This document shows, piece after piece, positions 41,770 through 51,027 of a DNA stretch of 64,000 nucleotides (its first letter is position 1; every line of letters starts with the position of its first letter). The stretch spans positions 62,001-126,000 of the forward strand of contig NZ_JACSQG010000007.1 of assembly GCF_014836765.1 (NCBI RefSeq), given 5' to 3'. The stretch comes from Serpens gallinarum. Lineage in GTDB: Bacteria > Pseudomonadota > Gammaproteobacteria > Pseudomonadales > Pseudomonadaceae. The position numbers and the translations under genes are program-made. Below the pieces are notes generated by a model that did not search any database, was not told the origin of the DNA, and saw only the letters and a list, made by a program, of their open reading frames with translations.

Positions 41770-41851
41770 CCTCGCCTGACCGCGCCTGACCTTGATCTCC
41801 CTAAACTGGCCACATCCGGAACACGCCGGGAATCGAAACGAGGAAGTTATC

Positions 41852-42283
41852 ATGCGCAAGACTTTGACCGCCCTGCTGATCGCCGCCGTTCTGCCCACCA
41901 TGGCCCTGGCCATGCCCAACGAGGAATCGCAACAGGGTCCGAAACACAGCCAGCACCACCGTCACCATGGCGCAAAAGCCTTTCATGACCTGGACCTGAG
42001 CAAGGATCAGCGCCGCGAGATCGGCAAGGTTATGGGCGAGCAAATGAAGCAGCGCCATGACATCCATCAGCGCTACCTGGACAAGCTGCCGGCCGCCGAG
42101 AAGCAGGCCATGCAGAAGGACCTCAAGGCTAACCAAGACAAGAGCCAAAAAGATATCCGCGCCGTGCTGACGCCCGAGCAGATCAAGCGCTTCGAAGAGC
42201 GGCAGAAGAAAATGACAGAGCGCCGCGCCGAGCGCGCCGAATTCAAGGCCTGGAAGGACGCCAAGGATCAAAAGGCTCAATAA
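41852..42283 (+). CDS. cpxP: periplasmic Spy/CpxP-family protein
   Basis: The 143-residue product has a signal peptide (1-20, cleavage after ALA), a His-rich mature N-terminus and LTXXQ-like motifs ('LDLSKDQRREIG', 'LTPEQIKRFEE') with a charged helical body. Spy/CpxP proteins act as periplasmic chaperones and, for CpxP, dampen the kinase. Its place between cpxR and the kinase gene supports the Cpx role. The start MRKTLTALL follows GAGGAAG. Confidence 0.88.
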   Translation: MRKTLTALLIAAVLPTMALAMPNEESQQGPKHSQHHRHHGAKAFHDLDLSKDQRREIGKVMGEQMKQRHDIHQRYLDKLPAAEKQAMQKDLKANQDKSQKDIRAVLTPEQIKRFEERQKKMTERRAERAEFKAWKDAKDQKAQ

Positions 42284-42307
42284 TCGCCATCCAATCGTTG
42301 TCATCCG

Positions 42308-42335
42308 CACCCGCCCGGCTCCGCCTTGGCGGGTG
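42308..42335 (+). terminator. stem-loop between cpxP-like and kinase genes (possible partial terminator)
   Basis: CACCCGCC and GGCGGGTG form an 8-bp stem with a 12-base loop, followed by TTGT. The short T-run suggests a partial terminator or stabilising stem, giving more of the periplasmic protein than of the kinase. Confidence 0.45.
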
Positions 42336-42358
42336 TTGTCGCTTAAGGAGAAGTTAGC

Positions 42359-43687
42359 GTGCGTTCACTGTTCTGGCGTGTATTTGCCAGCTTCTGGCTG
42401 GCCATTGCCCTGGTTGCCGGATTGTCCCTGCTGCTCAGTCGCACGTTGGATCGGGACGCCTGGGTGCTCAGCCAGCATCCGGTGATCAAAAACCTTGCAG
42501 CAGACTGGACCCGACACTACGAAACCCGTGGGCTTGACGCCGCCCAGCGTTATCTTGAAGAGTTGCGCCAGCAACAGCGCATCGATGTTCAGGTATTCGG
42601 CGAGAACGGCGAGCCCCTGATTGAAGGGACCTTTCCGCGTCGCGCCGCCGCGCTCGAGGAGCGCCACAGCAAACGCGAACGTCACCTGCCGTGGCGGCGC
42701 CTGACCAGCGAATACATCAGCCCCATCAGTGGTGAAACCTTCCTGTTCCTTTACCGCATTCCGCGCACGGAAGTGGCAGCCTGGCACCGCGAGAGCCTGT
42801 TCGGGCCATTGAGCGCGCTGAGCATTGCGCTGGTGGTACTGACCTTGTTCAGCGTGCTGCTCACCCTGTCGATCACCCGTCCGCTCAACCGTCTGCGCGG
42901 CGCCGTGCACGACCTCGGTCAGACAGCGTATCAGCAGAACAGCCTGGCGCAGCTGGCGGGCCGGCATGATGAATTTGGCGTATTGGCACGCGACTTCAAC
43001 CGCATGGGCGAGCGTCTGCAAGGTCTGATCGGCAGCCAGCGCCAGTTACTGCGCGACGTTTCCCACGAGCTGCGCTCTCCCTTGGCGCGTTTGCGTATTG
43101 CCATCGCCCTGTCCGAACGTGCCACTCCCTCTGAACGGGAAAAACTCTGGCCACGCCTGACCCAGGAATGTGACCGCCTGGAGGCGCTGATCAGTGAAAT
43201 TCTGGCCCTGGCCCGCCTCGATGCCGAACCCGGCGCCACCCACCCTATCGACCTGAGTGCGCTACTGAGCAAGCTGCGTGAAGATGCGCGTCTCGCAGCC
43301 CCGGAGCAGGAGGTGCGTATAGAAGTGCCCGGCACTCTACGCCTGCAGAGCTGGCCAGACCTGCTCGAGCGTGCCCTGGATAATTTGCTGCGCAATGCCC
43401 TGCGCTTCAATCCATCAGACCAGCCTATCGAGATCACCGCCGAGCGCCGCGAGCAACGCGTGCTGGTGAGTGTGCGTGACCATGGTCCCGGTGTATCGCC
43501 TGAGCATCTGGCCCAGCTGGGTGAGCCGTTCTACCGAGCCCCCGGACAAACCGCAGCAGGCTACGGCCTAGGCTTGGCCATCGCCCGCCGCACCGCTGAA
43601 CGGCATGGCGGCACATTACACCTGTCCAATCACTCCGACGGCGGCTTTGTCGCCACGCTGGAAATCCCGGATACGCAGCCGGGATAA
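42359..43687 (+). CDS. cpxA: sensor histidine kinase, CpxA-like
   Basis: The 442-residue kinase has a membrane helix at about 7-27, a periplasmic sensor (30-145), a second helix (about 150-172), HAMP (173-225), a DHp domain with phospho-acceptor His236 ('DVSHELRSPLARLR') and an HATPase domain with N, G1 and G2 boxes ('NLLRNALRFNP', 'DHGPGV', 'GYGLGLAIARR'). The start is GTG, 6 bases after TAAGGAG. It is the kinase of the upstream CpxR-like regulator. Confidence 0.92.
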   Translation: MRSLFWRVFASFWLAIALVAGLSLLLSRTLDRDAWVLSQHPVIKNLAADWTRHYETRGLDAAQRYLEELRQQQRIDVQVFGENGEPLIEGTFPRRAAALEERHSKRERHLPWRRLTSEYISPISGETFLFLYRIPRTEVAAWHRESLFGPLSALSIALVVLTLFSVLLTLSITRPLNRLRGAVHDLGQTAYQQNSLAQLAGRHDEFGVLARDFNRMGERLQGLIGSQRQLLRDVSHELRSPLARLRIAIALSERATPSEREKLWPRLTQECDRLEALISEILALARLDAEPGATHPIDLSALLSKLREDARLAAPEQEVRIEVPGTLRLQSWPDLLERALDNLLRNALRFNPSDQPIEITAERREQRVLVSVRDHGPGVSPEHLAQLGEPFYRAPGQTAAGYGLGLAIARRTAERHGGTLHLSNHSDGGFVATLEIPDTQPG

Positions 43688-43747
43688 GAATCTGCCCCAA
43701 GAGGTCTTGACTGCCGAGCGGGTGCTACCCAGCAAGACGCTGATAAC

Positions 43748-44260
43748 TCAGCGATACACCCCTCTCCGGCGCCTGCCCATGAGCAACGAACCGAGCATGA
43801 GCAGCATGCTTTCCACCACCAGGGCCAGCAGCAAGGCGCAGGACAACCCCCAGGCGATGGCCGCTGGGTCGAGCATGATCTGGTAACGGAATGCAGCCAA
43901 GGTCTCGGCCCGCAGCTTCGGGTCGGCAGCGCTGACGACATGCCAGGCGCGCGCATACCAACTGCCTTGCATGGCCTGCCATTCGCGCTCCAGCAAGGCG
44001 GCACGCCCGACCAGGTAACTGACACTGGCGGCATCACTGCGCATCACCGGATCGTCGCTGTTGCGGTAATGGGCGACCAGCTTGTCGAGATCGCTGACGA
44101 AGAAGCGCCGCGCAGTGTCGCTGAAGCCTGAAAGACTTTCGGCGGACTCCAGGCGGTGCGCGTCGACCCGCTGGGCATAGGCATCAATAAAGGCCGGTAC
44201 CTGCACCCCCGCCAGCAAGCCAAAGGCAAACAGCAGTAAACGCAGGTAACTTCGCAGCAT
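43748..44260 (-). CDS. DUF2937-family membrane protein
   Basis: A 170-residue protein with an N-terminal membrane segment or signal anchor (about 4-24), a soluble helical part and a C-terminal membrane helix (about 137-162) followed by 'GRRRRG'. The pattern fits DUF2937, of unknown function. It lies 9 bases past the glutamine amidotransferase gene in a leftward unit. Confidence 0.82.
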   Translation of the reverse strand: MLRSYLRLLLFAFGLLAGVQVPAFIDAYAQRVDAHRLESAESLSGFSDTARRFFVSDLDKLVAHYRNSDDPVMRSDAASVSYLVGRAALLEREWQAMQGSWYARAWHVVSAADPKLRAETLAAFRYQIMLDPAAIAWGLSCALLLALVVESMLLMLGSLLMGRRRRGVYR

Positions 44261-44269
44261 GCAGGGCCT

Positions 44270-45043
44270 CTATGCCTTGCCGTCGGCGATGCGTTCGCCA
44301 CGGCGCCACAATGTCCAATCACCGGGCTGGTGCTGAATCCATTTTTCGTTATCCGTCAGGGCGTCGGTGGCCAGTACGGTCACCACATCGTCCGGCGTGG
44401 TTTCCGCCTGGAAGTCTACGGTCAGATCAGCGTCCTTGAGCCGCGCCGGGCCGAAGGGCGCGCGGCGAGTGATTTCCACCAGCTTGGTTGAGCAGAAACT
44501 GAACAACCAGTCGCCATCGCTGAGCAAGCAGTTGAACACGCCCCTGTCACGATACTCGGCGCAGACGCTGACTAGTACCGGCAGCAGCATCTGCACGGCG
44601 ACCGGCTCGGGAAACGCACGGCGCACGCGATTGAGCAGATCGCAGAATGCGGCTTCGCTGTCGGTATCGCCGACCGGCGAATACAGGCCGGGCTCGGGCG
44701 TGAAGTCCACCAATTGTCCGTTGTGGGCGAAGCACCAGTTACGCCCCCACAGCTCACGGGAAAACGGGTGCGTATTGGCCAGGCAGACCTGGCCAACATT
44801 GGCCTGGCGAATATGGCCGATCACCACCTCGCTCTTGATCGGATAGCGCTGCACCAGGCGCGCCACCTCAGAATCAATGCTGGCGGCCGGGTCCTGGAAC
44901 AGACGCAGCCCGCGCCCTTCATAAAAGCCGATACCCCACCCATCGCGATGCGGCCCGGTTCGCCCGCCACGCTGCATCAACCCGGTGAAGCTGAACACGA
45001 TATCGGTGGGCACATTCGCACTCATGCCGAGCAATTCACACAC
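44270..45043 (-). CDS. yafJ: class II glutamine amidotransferase, YafJ type
   Basis: A 257-residue Ntn-type amidotransferase domain: MCELLGM start, 'RDGWGIGFYEGRG', 'IGHIRQAN', 'THPFSRELWGRNWCFAHNGQL' (in part) and 'GDTDSEAAFC'. In the family the catalytic Cys is residue 2, exposed when Met is removed. An upstream ATG two codons away would bury the Cys (MSVC) and lies too near the AGGG site, so I start at the GTG that gives M-C-E-L-L. The amide acceptor is unknown; the protein lacks a synthase domain. Confidence 0.9.
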   Translation of the reverse strand: MCELLGMSANVPTDIVFSFTGLMQRGGRTGPHRDGWGIGFYEGRGLRLFQDPAASIDSEVARLVQRYPIKSEVVIGHIRQANVGQVCLANTHPFSRELWGRNWCFAHNGQLVDFTPEPGLYSPVGDTDSEAAFCDLLNRVRRAFPEPVAVQMLLPVLVSVCAEYRDRGVFNCLLSDGDWLFSFCSTKLVEITRRAPFGPARLKDADLTVDFQAETTPDDVVTVLATDALTDNEKWIQHQPGDWTLWRRGERIADGKA

Positions 45044-45069
45044 AGACATTTCCCTCTCTCGCTCAGCCC

Positions 45070-45528
45070 TTACAGGCGTGGCTCGATCCGCGCCGGCCGC
45101 AGCCGCTCTTGTTCGAGTATTTCGCGCAGGGTGGGCTCCGCCGCTGGGGAATCAGTCGGACGCTCGGTAGGCGCAGCCGAAGCCTGGCGCTTTTGCCACC
45201 AGCGCTTCAGCAACCAGCGCAGGGCGACAAAAACCACGTACACGACAAATGCGATCAGTCCATACATGGACACGTCCGCCACTGCTCGCCAGACACTGTC
45301 ACCGACCTTGAACAATAGATCCAGGGCAGCGATGGCAACCGCCGGCGCCAGCATCTCCCGCGCCGGATCGACCAGAGTCGGCGTGAACAGCAAAATCGCC
45401 ACCGCCAACCACAACGGCTCACGCAGCCAACGCCACATCCAACGCGTCATCCGTACCCACACCAGCAGTAAACCCAGTGCGGCAATCGCATAGATTGCCC
45501 ACGCGAGCAGGTAGTCGTTCTCAAACAT
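45070..45528 (-). CDS. conserved inner membrane protein of unknown function
   Basis: A 152-residue protein with three or four hydrophobic segments ('LLAWAIYAIAALGLLLVWV', 'PLWLAVAILLFTPTLV', 'MYGLIAFVVYVVFVALRWLL') and a basic then acidic C-terminal tail. I do not recognise a named family. The start MFENDYLLAW is chosen because the 41-codon upstream extension crosses the divergent promoter region. It precedes yafJ in the same unit. Confidence 0.75.
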   Translation of the reverse strand: MFENDYLLAWAIYAIAALGLLLVWVRMTRWMWRWLREPLWLAVAILLFTPTLVDPAREMLAPAVAIAALDLLFKVGDSVWRAVADVSMYGLIAFVVYVVFVALRWLLKRWWQKRQASAAPTERPTDSPAAEPTLREILEQERLRPARIEPRL

Positions 45529-45625
45529 TGATCTTTGGCCCGGGGAATGGGGGCGCTTATGATAACGACTTTTCCGCGCCCCGGCTTCCCGTTGGCGCGG
45601 CCATTCGCCACACGAGATTTCGCGC

Positions 45626-47668
45626 ATGAGCCAAGCCCCCATCGCCCGCATCGACGCTGCGAGCAGCGACCCCTATCAGTGGCTGGAGCACCGCGACAGC
45701 GAAGACGTGCTCGCGTACCTAAACGCTGAAAACGCCTACACCGAGGCGTGCCTGGCCGAACAGGCCACGCTGCGCGAAGCCTTGTTCGAGGAGATCAAGG
45801 GGCGTATCCGCGAGACTGACCTGTCATTGCCGGCCCCCTGGGGTCCCTGGCTGTATTACCAGCGCACCACGGCCGGCGACGAATACGCCCGTCACTACCG
45901 CTGTCCGCGCCCCGCCGACAATTCTCTGACAATTGATGTTCAGAACGAACAGTTGCTGCTCGATCCCAATGCACTGGCTGCGGGTGGTTTTTTGTCCCTC
46001 GGCGCGTTCACTATCAGCCCCGATCACCGCCTGCTGGGTTACAGCCTGGATACCAGCGGAGACGAGATCTATCGTCTGCTCGTCAAGGATCTCACCAGCG
46101 GTGCAGTGCGCGAACTGCCCTTCGATGACTGCGACGGCAGCATGACCTGGGCCAACGACAGCCAGACGCTGTTCTTCGGTGAGCTGGACGAAACCCATCG
46201 CCCCCACAAGCTGTACCGTTACCGCCTGGATGAAAGCGAACCACAGCTAGTGTTCAACGAGCCGGACGGGCGCTTCTTCGTGCATTGCTATCGTTCAAGC
46301 TCCGAGCGGCAGCTGATCCTGGCCAGCGCCAGCAAGACCACCAGCGAAGTCTGGGTGCTCGACGCCAGCCAGCCGCATGATGCGTTCGTCTGCATGGCAC
46401 CCCGCGAAGAAGACCATGAATACGATGTCGACCACGGCTTGCTTGACGGACAATGGAACTGGCTGATTCGTAGCAACCAGACCGGCATCAACTTCGCCCT
46501 GTACCGCGCGGCGCAAGACGCCCCCAGCCGCGCGCACTGGCAGGAGCTGCGCGCTCACGATCCCCAGTGCATGCTTGAAGGCATCGACCTCAACGCCGAC
46601 GGCTACGTGCTGAGCCTGCGCGAAGGCGGTCTGCCGACTCTGCAGGTGCATCCCCAGGATGCCACCCCGTATCGCGTGGAATTGCCAGATGCTGCCTACA
46701 GCCTGCACGTGCAGGACACGCTGGAATTCGCCAGTCCGGTAATCCGCCTGCGCTACGAGGCGCTCAACCGACCCGCTCAAGTGCGTCAACTGGAACTGCT
46801 CAGCGGCCGGCAGCAGGTCCTCAAAGAAACCCCGGTGGAAGGCCCGTTCGATGCCGATGCCTATGAAAGTCGCCGCGTGTGGGCCACGGCCGCGGACGGC
46901 ACGCGCATCCCCATCAGCCTGGTAGCGCGCCGCGAGGTACTAGCGGCCGGTCAACCCGCGCTGCTCTATTTGTATGGTTACGGCGCCTATGGCGAGAGCC
47001 TGGATCCCTGGTTCTCCCATGCCCGCCTGTCGCTGCTTGAGCGCGGCTTTGTTTTCGCCATCGCCCATGTGCGCGGTGGCGGCGAGCTGGGCGAAGCCTG
47101 GTATCGGTCCGGCAAACTGGCACACAAGGCCAACACCTTTGGCGACTTCATTGCCGCCGCCGAGCAGTTGATTCTCGACGGCTATACCTCGCCGTCCCGC
47201 CTGGCGATCAGTGGCGGCAGCGCGGGTGGACTGTTGATGGGCGCGGTGCTCAATCAACGCCCGGAACTGTTTGCGGCGGCCATTGCCGAGGTGCCTTTCG
47301 TCGATGTGCTGAACACCATGCTCAACCCTGACCTGCCATTGACGGTCACCGAATACGACGAATGGGGCAATCCCAACGAGCCCGAGTCCTATGCGCGAAT
47401 CAAGGCGTATGCCCCGTATGAGAACGTGCGTGCCCAGGATTACCCGGCGCTGCTGGCCGTCGCCGGCTACCACGACAGTCGCGTGCAGTATTGGGAGGCG
47501 GCCAAATGGGTGGCCAAGCTGCGCGCCACCAAAACCGACAACAATCCGCTGCTGCTCAAGACCGACATGGGCGCTGGCCACGGCGGCATGAGCGGCCGCT
47601 ACCAGGCCTTGCGCGATGTTGCGCTGGAATATGCCTTCCTGTTCAAGGTGCTGGGTGTTGAGGGCTGA
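45626..47668 (+). CDS. ptrB: oligopeptidase B (prolyl oligopeptidase family S9A)
   Basis: This 680-residue serine peptidase has an N-terminal beta-propeller (about 70-400) and an alpha/beta hydrolase domain with nucleophile Ser in 'SGGSAGGLLMG', a catalytic Asp in 'VAGYHDSRV' and His in 'MGAGHGG'. Oligopeptidase B cleaves after basic residues in short peptides in the cytosol. The region 'EYDEWGNPNEPESY' is typical of the OpdB group. Confidence 0.94.
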   Translation: MSQAPIARIDAASSDPYQWLEHRDSEDVLAYLNAENAYTEACLAEQATLREALFEEIKGRIRETDLSLPAPWGPWLYYQRTTAGDEYARHYRCPRPADNSLTIDVQNEQLLLDPNALAAGGFLSLGAFTISPDHRLLGYSLDTSGDEIYRLLVKDLTSGAVRELPFDDCDGSMTWANDSQTLFFGELDETHRPHKLYRYRLDESEPQLVFNEPDGRFFVHCYRSSSERQLILASASKTTSEVWVLDASQPHDAFVCMAPREEDHEYDVDHGLLDGQWNWLIRSNQTGINFALYRAAQDAPSRAHWQELRAHDPQCMLEGIDLNADGYVLSLREGGLPTLQVHPQDATPYRVELPDAAYSLHVQDTLEFASPVIRLRYEALNRPAQVRQLELLSGRQQVLKETPVEGPFDADAYESRRVWATAADGTRIPISLVARREVLAAGQPALLYLYGYGAYGESLDPWFSHARLSLLERGFVFAIAHVRGGGELGEAWYRSGKLAHKANTFGDFIAAAEQLILDGYTSPSRLAISGGSAGGLLMGAVLNQRPELFAAAIAEVPFVDVLNTMLNPDLPLTVTEYDEWGNPNEPESYARIKAYAPYENVRAQDYPALLAVAGYHDSRVQYWEAAKWVAKLRATKTDNNPLLLKTDMGAGHGGMSGRYQALRDVALEYAFLFKVLGVEG

Positions 47669-47743
47669 AAAGCCAGCCTTCCAAGGCATATCGAGTTTCA
47701 CACCTCGGCGCTTGGCCGCCGCTGCCAAACGCTGAGGACGCGG

Positions 47744-48613
47744 CTAGGCCACCTTCTCCCCAGGGTCCTTGCCTTGCGGGTCTTGGTGTTCGATCACCGC
47801 ATTGAGCTCGGCGCCGAACAACAGCACGGCGGCTGAAATGTAGAAGTACATCAGCATCACGATGATCGCGCCGATGCTGCCGTAGGTCGCGCTGTAATCG
47901 GCGAAATTCTGCACATAGACACCGAAGCCCAGCGAGGCAGCGATCCACACCAGCACCGCGACCAGCGACCCCGGGGTTATGAACCGAAACTCCTGCTTCA
48001 CATCTGGCGTGACGTAATAGATCACCGCCACCGCCACAATCAGCAACAGGATCGCCACCGGCCAGCGCAACCAGGTCCAGAGGATTACCAGGTACTCCTC
48101 GAAACCCACCAGCCCCGCCAGCCGCCCCATCAGCGTGGGGCCAACCACCATCAGCGCGGCCGCCGAGAGCAACATCAGGGCGATACCCAAGGTATAGAAC
48201 GTGGAGAGCGGGTACAGCTTCCACATCGGGCGACCTTCAGGTACGTCATAGGCGCGGTTCATCGCCACCATCATCGAGCGCACCCCGGCCGAAGCCGTCC
48301 ACAGGGCGATAAGAATGGCGAAGGAAAACAAACCGGCCTTCTGCGACTGAAACTGCAAAATGACTTTATCGACTTGCTCCATTGCCTGTCCGGGCAGCAG
48401 GAGGGCGGCCTGCTCACGCAGCCAGTCGAAGAATGGCTGCAGATCAAAGAAGCTGATCAGCGCCACCAGAAACAGCAGGAATGGAAACAGCGAGAACAGC
48501 GCCTGAAACGACAAGGCTGCCGCATAGGTCGGCATTTCATCCTCACTGAATTCCTTCAAGGCGCATTTGAACAGCTGGACGATGCCCATCCCGCGCAAAT
48601 CCAAAGCGAACAT
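47744..48613 (-). CDS. YihY/BrkB-family inner membrane protein
   Basis: A 289-residue protein with about six membrane helices and the family patterns 'YAAALSFQALFSLFPFLLFL' and 'YVQNFADYSATYGSIGAIIV'. Once called RNase BN in error, the family's function is unknown. The start MFALDLRGMG is preferred; the longer frame adds 16 non-family residues. It is convergent with ptrB. Confidence 0.9.
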   Translation of the reverse strand: MFALDLRGMGIVQLFKCALKEFSEDEMPTYAAALSFQALFSLFPFLLFLVALISFFDLQPFFDWLREQAALLLPGQAMEQVDKVILQFQSQKAGLFSFAILIALWTASAGVRSMMVAMNRAYDVPEGRPMWKLYPLSTFYTLGIALMLLSAAALMVVGPTLMGRLAGLVGFEEYLVILWTWLRWPVAILLLIVAVAVIYYVTPDVKQEFRFITPGSLVAVLVWIAASLGFGVYVQNFADYSATYGSIGAIIVMLMYFYISAAVLLFGAELNAVIEHQDPQGKDPGEKVA

Positions 48614-48791
48614 GCTTATTCCTTTCGGCAAACCTGTCGCAGGGGTAGACGACCGGGACAAGATGAAGTTTCCCGCAGCCGAGGGGCGGAGATTGCGTCT
48701 GTTCCAGATAAAGCTGCAGCCTGTCGTTAAGCTCGAACGCTCACCAACGCCTGCAGTCAGCTGAGAGTAGCCAACCCGCTGGAGACTCCCG

Positions 48792-49289
48792 ATGAACTAT
48801 GACCAAACTGATCAACCGACGCCCAACGTACAGGGCTTCGAACGTACGGCTTCAATCGTGGGCGGTATCATGCTGCTGGGTTGTGGTATTCGCAAAGGAG
48901 GGCTCGCCGGGCTGCTCGAAATGGCCTTGGGCGGCATGGCGATTGCCCGCGGCGCGACTGGGCAGTGCGCCATGAAGCGCGCGCTCTGTCAGGCCTGTGC
49001 CAAGGGGGAATGTGGGGAACATAGATCGCACAGGCACTCGGGCGAGGCTGGCGAGGGCCTGTCCTCGGGAACCGGTTCAGGCTCCTCCGGTACTCGCTCA
49101 AGCACCACTACTGGCTCCACTTCAGGTACTGCCTCAGGCTCTGCCTCTACTACTGGTGGCACTCCCTCGGGTAATGCCTTCAGTTCCCCATCAGGTAATG
49201 CTTCGGGGACCACTTCTGGCACATTCTCAGGGAGCGAGCCAGGCAGAGACAACCCGTCGACACCGTCAGGTGGCGCCAAAACACCCTGA
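48792..49289 (+). CDS. DUF2892-like protein with long Ser/Gly/Thr-rich tail
   Basis: Residues 1-75 have the DUF2892 (YgaP-type transmembrane) pattern with a short hydrophobic pair ('IVGGIMLLGCGIRKGG', 'GLLEMALGGMAIARG') and a Cys-rich stretch ('CAMKRALCQACAKGEC'). Residues 80-165 are almost only Ser, Gly, Thr, Ala, Pro and Asn in imperfect 'SGTxSGS' repeats and should be disordered. Relatives I know lack such a tail. Function unknown; it has its own short unit. Confidence 0.8.
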   Translation: MNYDQTDQPTPNVQGFERTASIVGGIMLLGCGIRKGGLAGLLEMALGGMAIARGATGQCAMKRALCQACAKGECGEHRSHRHSGEAGEGLSSGTGSGSSGTRSSTTTGSTSGTASGSASTTGGTPSGNAFSSPSGNASGTTSGTFSGSEPGRDNPSTPSGGAKTP

Positions 49290-49306
49290 TCGTCCACACA
49301 GCAAAA

Positions 49307-49335
49307 AGCCCCCGGCGCAACCGCTGCCGAGGGCT
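49307..49335 (-). terminator. terminator between the DUF2892-like gene and gltX
   Basis: A 10-bp stem (AGCCCCCGGC with GCCGAGGGCT, one mismatch) has a 9-base loop. On the minus strand it ends in TTTTTGC, so it fits leftward gltX; it may also stop the opposite gene. Confidence 0.82.
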
Positions 49336-49400
49336 TGTTGTGAATCAGTCCATCACATGATTCATGCTGGAAGCAAAGAACCGCTGAGCCGTTGACGCGA

Positions 49401-50882
49401 TTAGTCGATCGTCGCTGCCAGCTTCTCCCACTCCTTGGTTTCTTTCTTGGAAACACCACCGAGCAACTCAATGGCTTGGCGCATCCGGAAACGGGAAAGA
49501 TCCGGCCCAAGAATTTCCATGGCATCCAGCACCGACACCGAACTCGCCTGCCCGGTGATGGCCGGGAAGATCAACGGCATTAGATCGCGCAGCTTGAGAT
49601 CGAGTGCCGCCGCCACGGTCTGGATGATCGCGGTGATGTTGTCCTTGTTCCACTGGCGCAAGCCTTCCAGCTTCCAAAGAAGCAACTGCAGCACTTGCCG
49701 GACCTGATCCGGCGAGAGCTTTTTATGCTCGAACAGCTTGGCATCCAAGGGCACCGCGCCCGAGAAGAAGAAGCTGGCCAGCGGAGCAATCTGACTGAAG
49801 GTCTCGACCCGGCCCTGCACGTGCGGGGCGATCTGCATCAGGTATTCAGGATTCAGCGCCCACTTTTGCACCTCGGCCGCGAAACGCTCCACTGGCAGTT
49901 CACGCAGCCATTGACCGTTGAGCCAAGACAGTTTTTCCAGATCGAAGATCGGTCCACCGAGGGAAACACGACTGATGTCGAAGTGCTCGATCATTTCCGT
50001 CAACGTGAACTTCTCGCGCTCGTCGGGCATCGACCAGCCCATGCGGCCCAGGTAGTTGAGCATGGCTTCCGGCAAAAAGCCCATGCGTTCGTAGAATGTC
50101 ACCGAAGTTGGATTCTTGCGCTTGGACAGCTTGCTCTTGTCCGGATTACGCAGCAGCGGCATGTATACCAGTTGCGGCTGCTCCCAACCAAAATATTCAT
50201 ACAGCTGGATCAGCTTCGGCGCCGAGGGCAGCCACTCCTCGCCACGCAGCACATGGGTGATGCCCATCAGGTGGTCATCGACTACGTTGGCCAGAAAATA
50301 GGTGGGCAGGCCATCGGTCTTCATCAGCACCTGCATGTCCATGCGATCCCACGGAATTTCCACCTCGCCGCGGAGCAGGTCCGGCACCTTGCATACGCCT
50401 TCGGTCGGCATCTTCATGCGGATCACGTGGGGCTCGCCGGCGGCAATGCGCTGCTGCGCGTCTTGCGGGGCGATGTGCATGCAGTGACCGTCGTAGCGCG
50501 GAGTTTCCTTGTTGGCCATCTGTTCGGCGCGCACCTGATCGAGGCGCTCAGCGCTGCAGAAGCACGGGAAAGCATGGCCCTTGGAAACCAACTCATCCGC
50601 GTACTTCTTATAAATTTCACCCCGTTCGCTCTGACGATACGGACCGTGCGGGCCGCCCACATCCGGGCCTTCGTCCCATTCGATACCGAGCCAGCGCAGC
50701 GCATCATAGATCTGCTGTTCCGACTCCCGCGTCGAGCGCAACTGGTCGGTGTCCTCAATGCGCAGGATGAATTGACCGCCATGCTGGCGGGCGAAACACA
50801 GGTTGAACAACGCGATATAAGCGGTGCCGACGTGCGGATCGCCAGTAGGCGACGGCGCGATACGGGTACGAACGGTGGTCAT
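49401..50882 (-). CDS. gltX: glutamyl-tRNA synthetase
   Basis: A class I synthetase of 493 residues with the HIGH-type motif '[13 protein letters not shown]' (11-23) and KMSKS-type motif 'KLSKRK', and the '[13 protein letters not shown]' region. It charges tRNA-Glu in the cytosol. No tRNA gene lies beside it here. Confidence 0.98.
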   Translation of the reverse strand: MTTVRTRIAPSPTGDPHVGTAYIALFNLCFARQHGGQFILRIEDTDQLRSTRESEQQIYDALRWLGIEWDEGPDVGGPHGPYRQSERGEIYKKYADELVSKGHAFPCFCSAERLDQVRAEQMANKETPRYDGHCMHIAPQDAQQRIAAGEPHVIRMKMPTEGVCKVPDLLRGEVEIPWDRMDMQVLMKTDGLPTYFLANVVDDHLMGITHVLRGEEWLPSAPKLIQLYEYFGWEQPQLVYMPLLRNPDKSKLSKRKNPTSVTFYERMGFLPEAMLNYLGRMGWSMPDEREKFTLTEMIEHFDISRVSLGGPIFDLEKLSWLNGQWLRELPVERFAAEVQKWALNPEYLMQIAPHVQGRVETFSQIAPLASFFFSGAVPLDAKLFEHKKLSPDQVRQVLQLLLWKLEGLRQWNKDNITAIIQTVAAALDLKLRDLMPLIFPAITGQASSVSVLDAMEILGPDLSRFRMRQAIELLGGVSKKETKEWEKLAATID

Positions 50883-50965
50883 GGCGACTCTCGAAGCGGA
50901 GGATGAATCAAGCGCGGGATGTTAGCAGTGCGAACAATCAGGCTCCAGCAGGAGCCAAAAAGAAA

Positions 50966-50989
50966 GGGCGTCATCGTTGAATGACGCCC
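50966..50989 (-). terminator. Rho-independent terminator of the wzz unit
   Basis: The stem GGGCGTCAT/ATGACGCCC with a 6-base loop is followed on the minus strand by TTTCTTTTT, placed 39 bases past the wzz-like stop. A second small hairpin (GGCTCC-AGCA-GGAGCC, 50941-50956) follows it. Confidence 0.88.
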
Positions 50990-51027
50990 CTTATTTTTCA
51001 TCGGGTACAAGCAGGACTTACGCCCTA

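Noticed and set aside
47703-47735. inverted repeat between ptrB and the YihY-type gene as terminator
   Set aside because: The stem is imperfect and has no T-run on either strand, so it is not listed as a terminator.
50883-51027. tRNA gene beside gltX
   Set aside because: tRNA genes sit near gltX in some Pseudomonas, but this gap shows only terminator hairpins and no cloverleaf.
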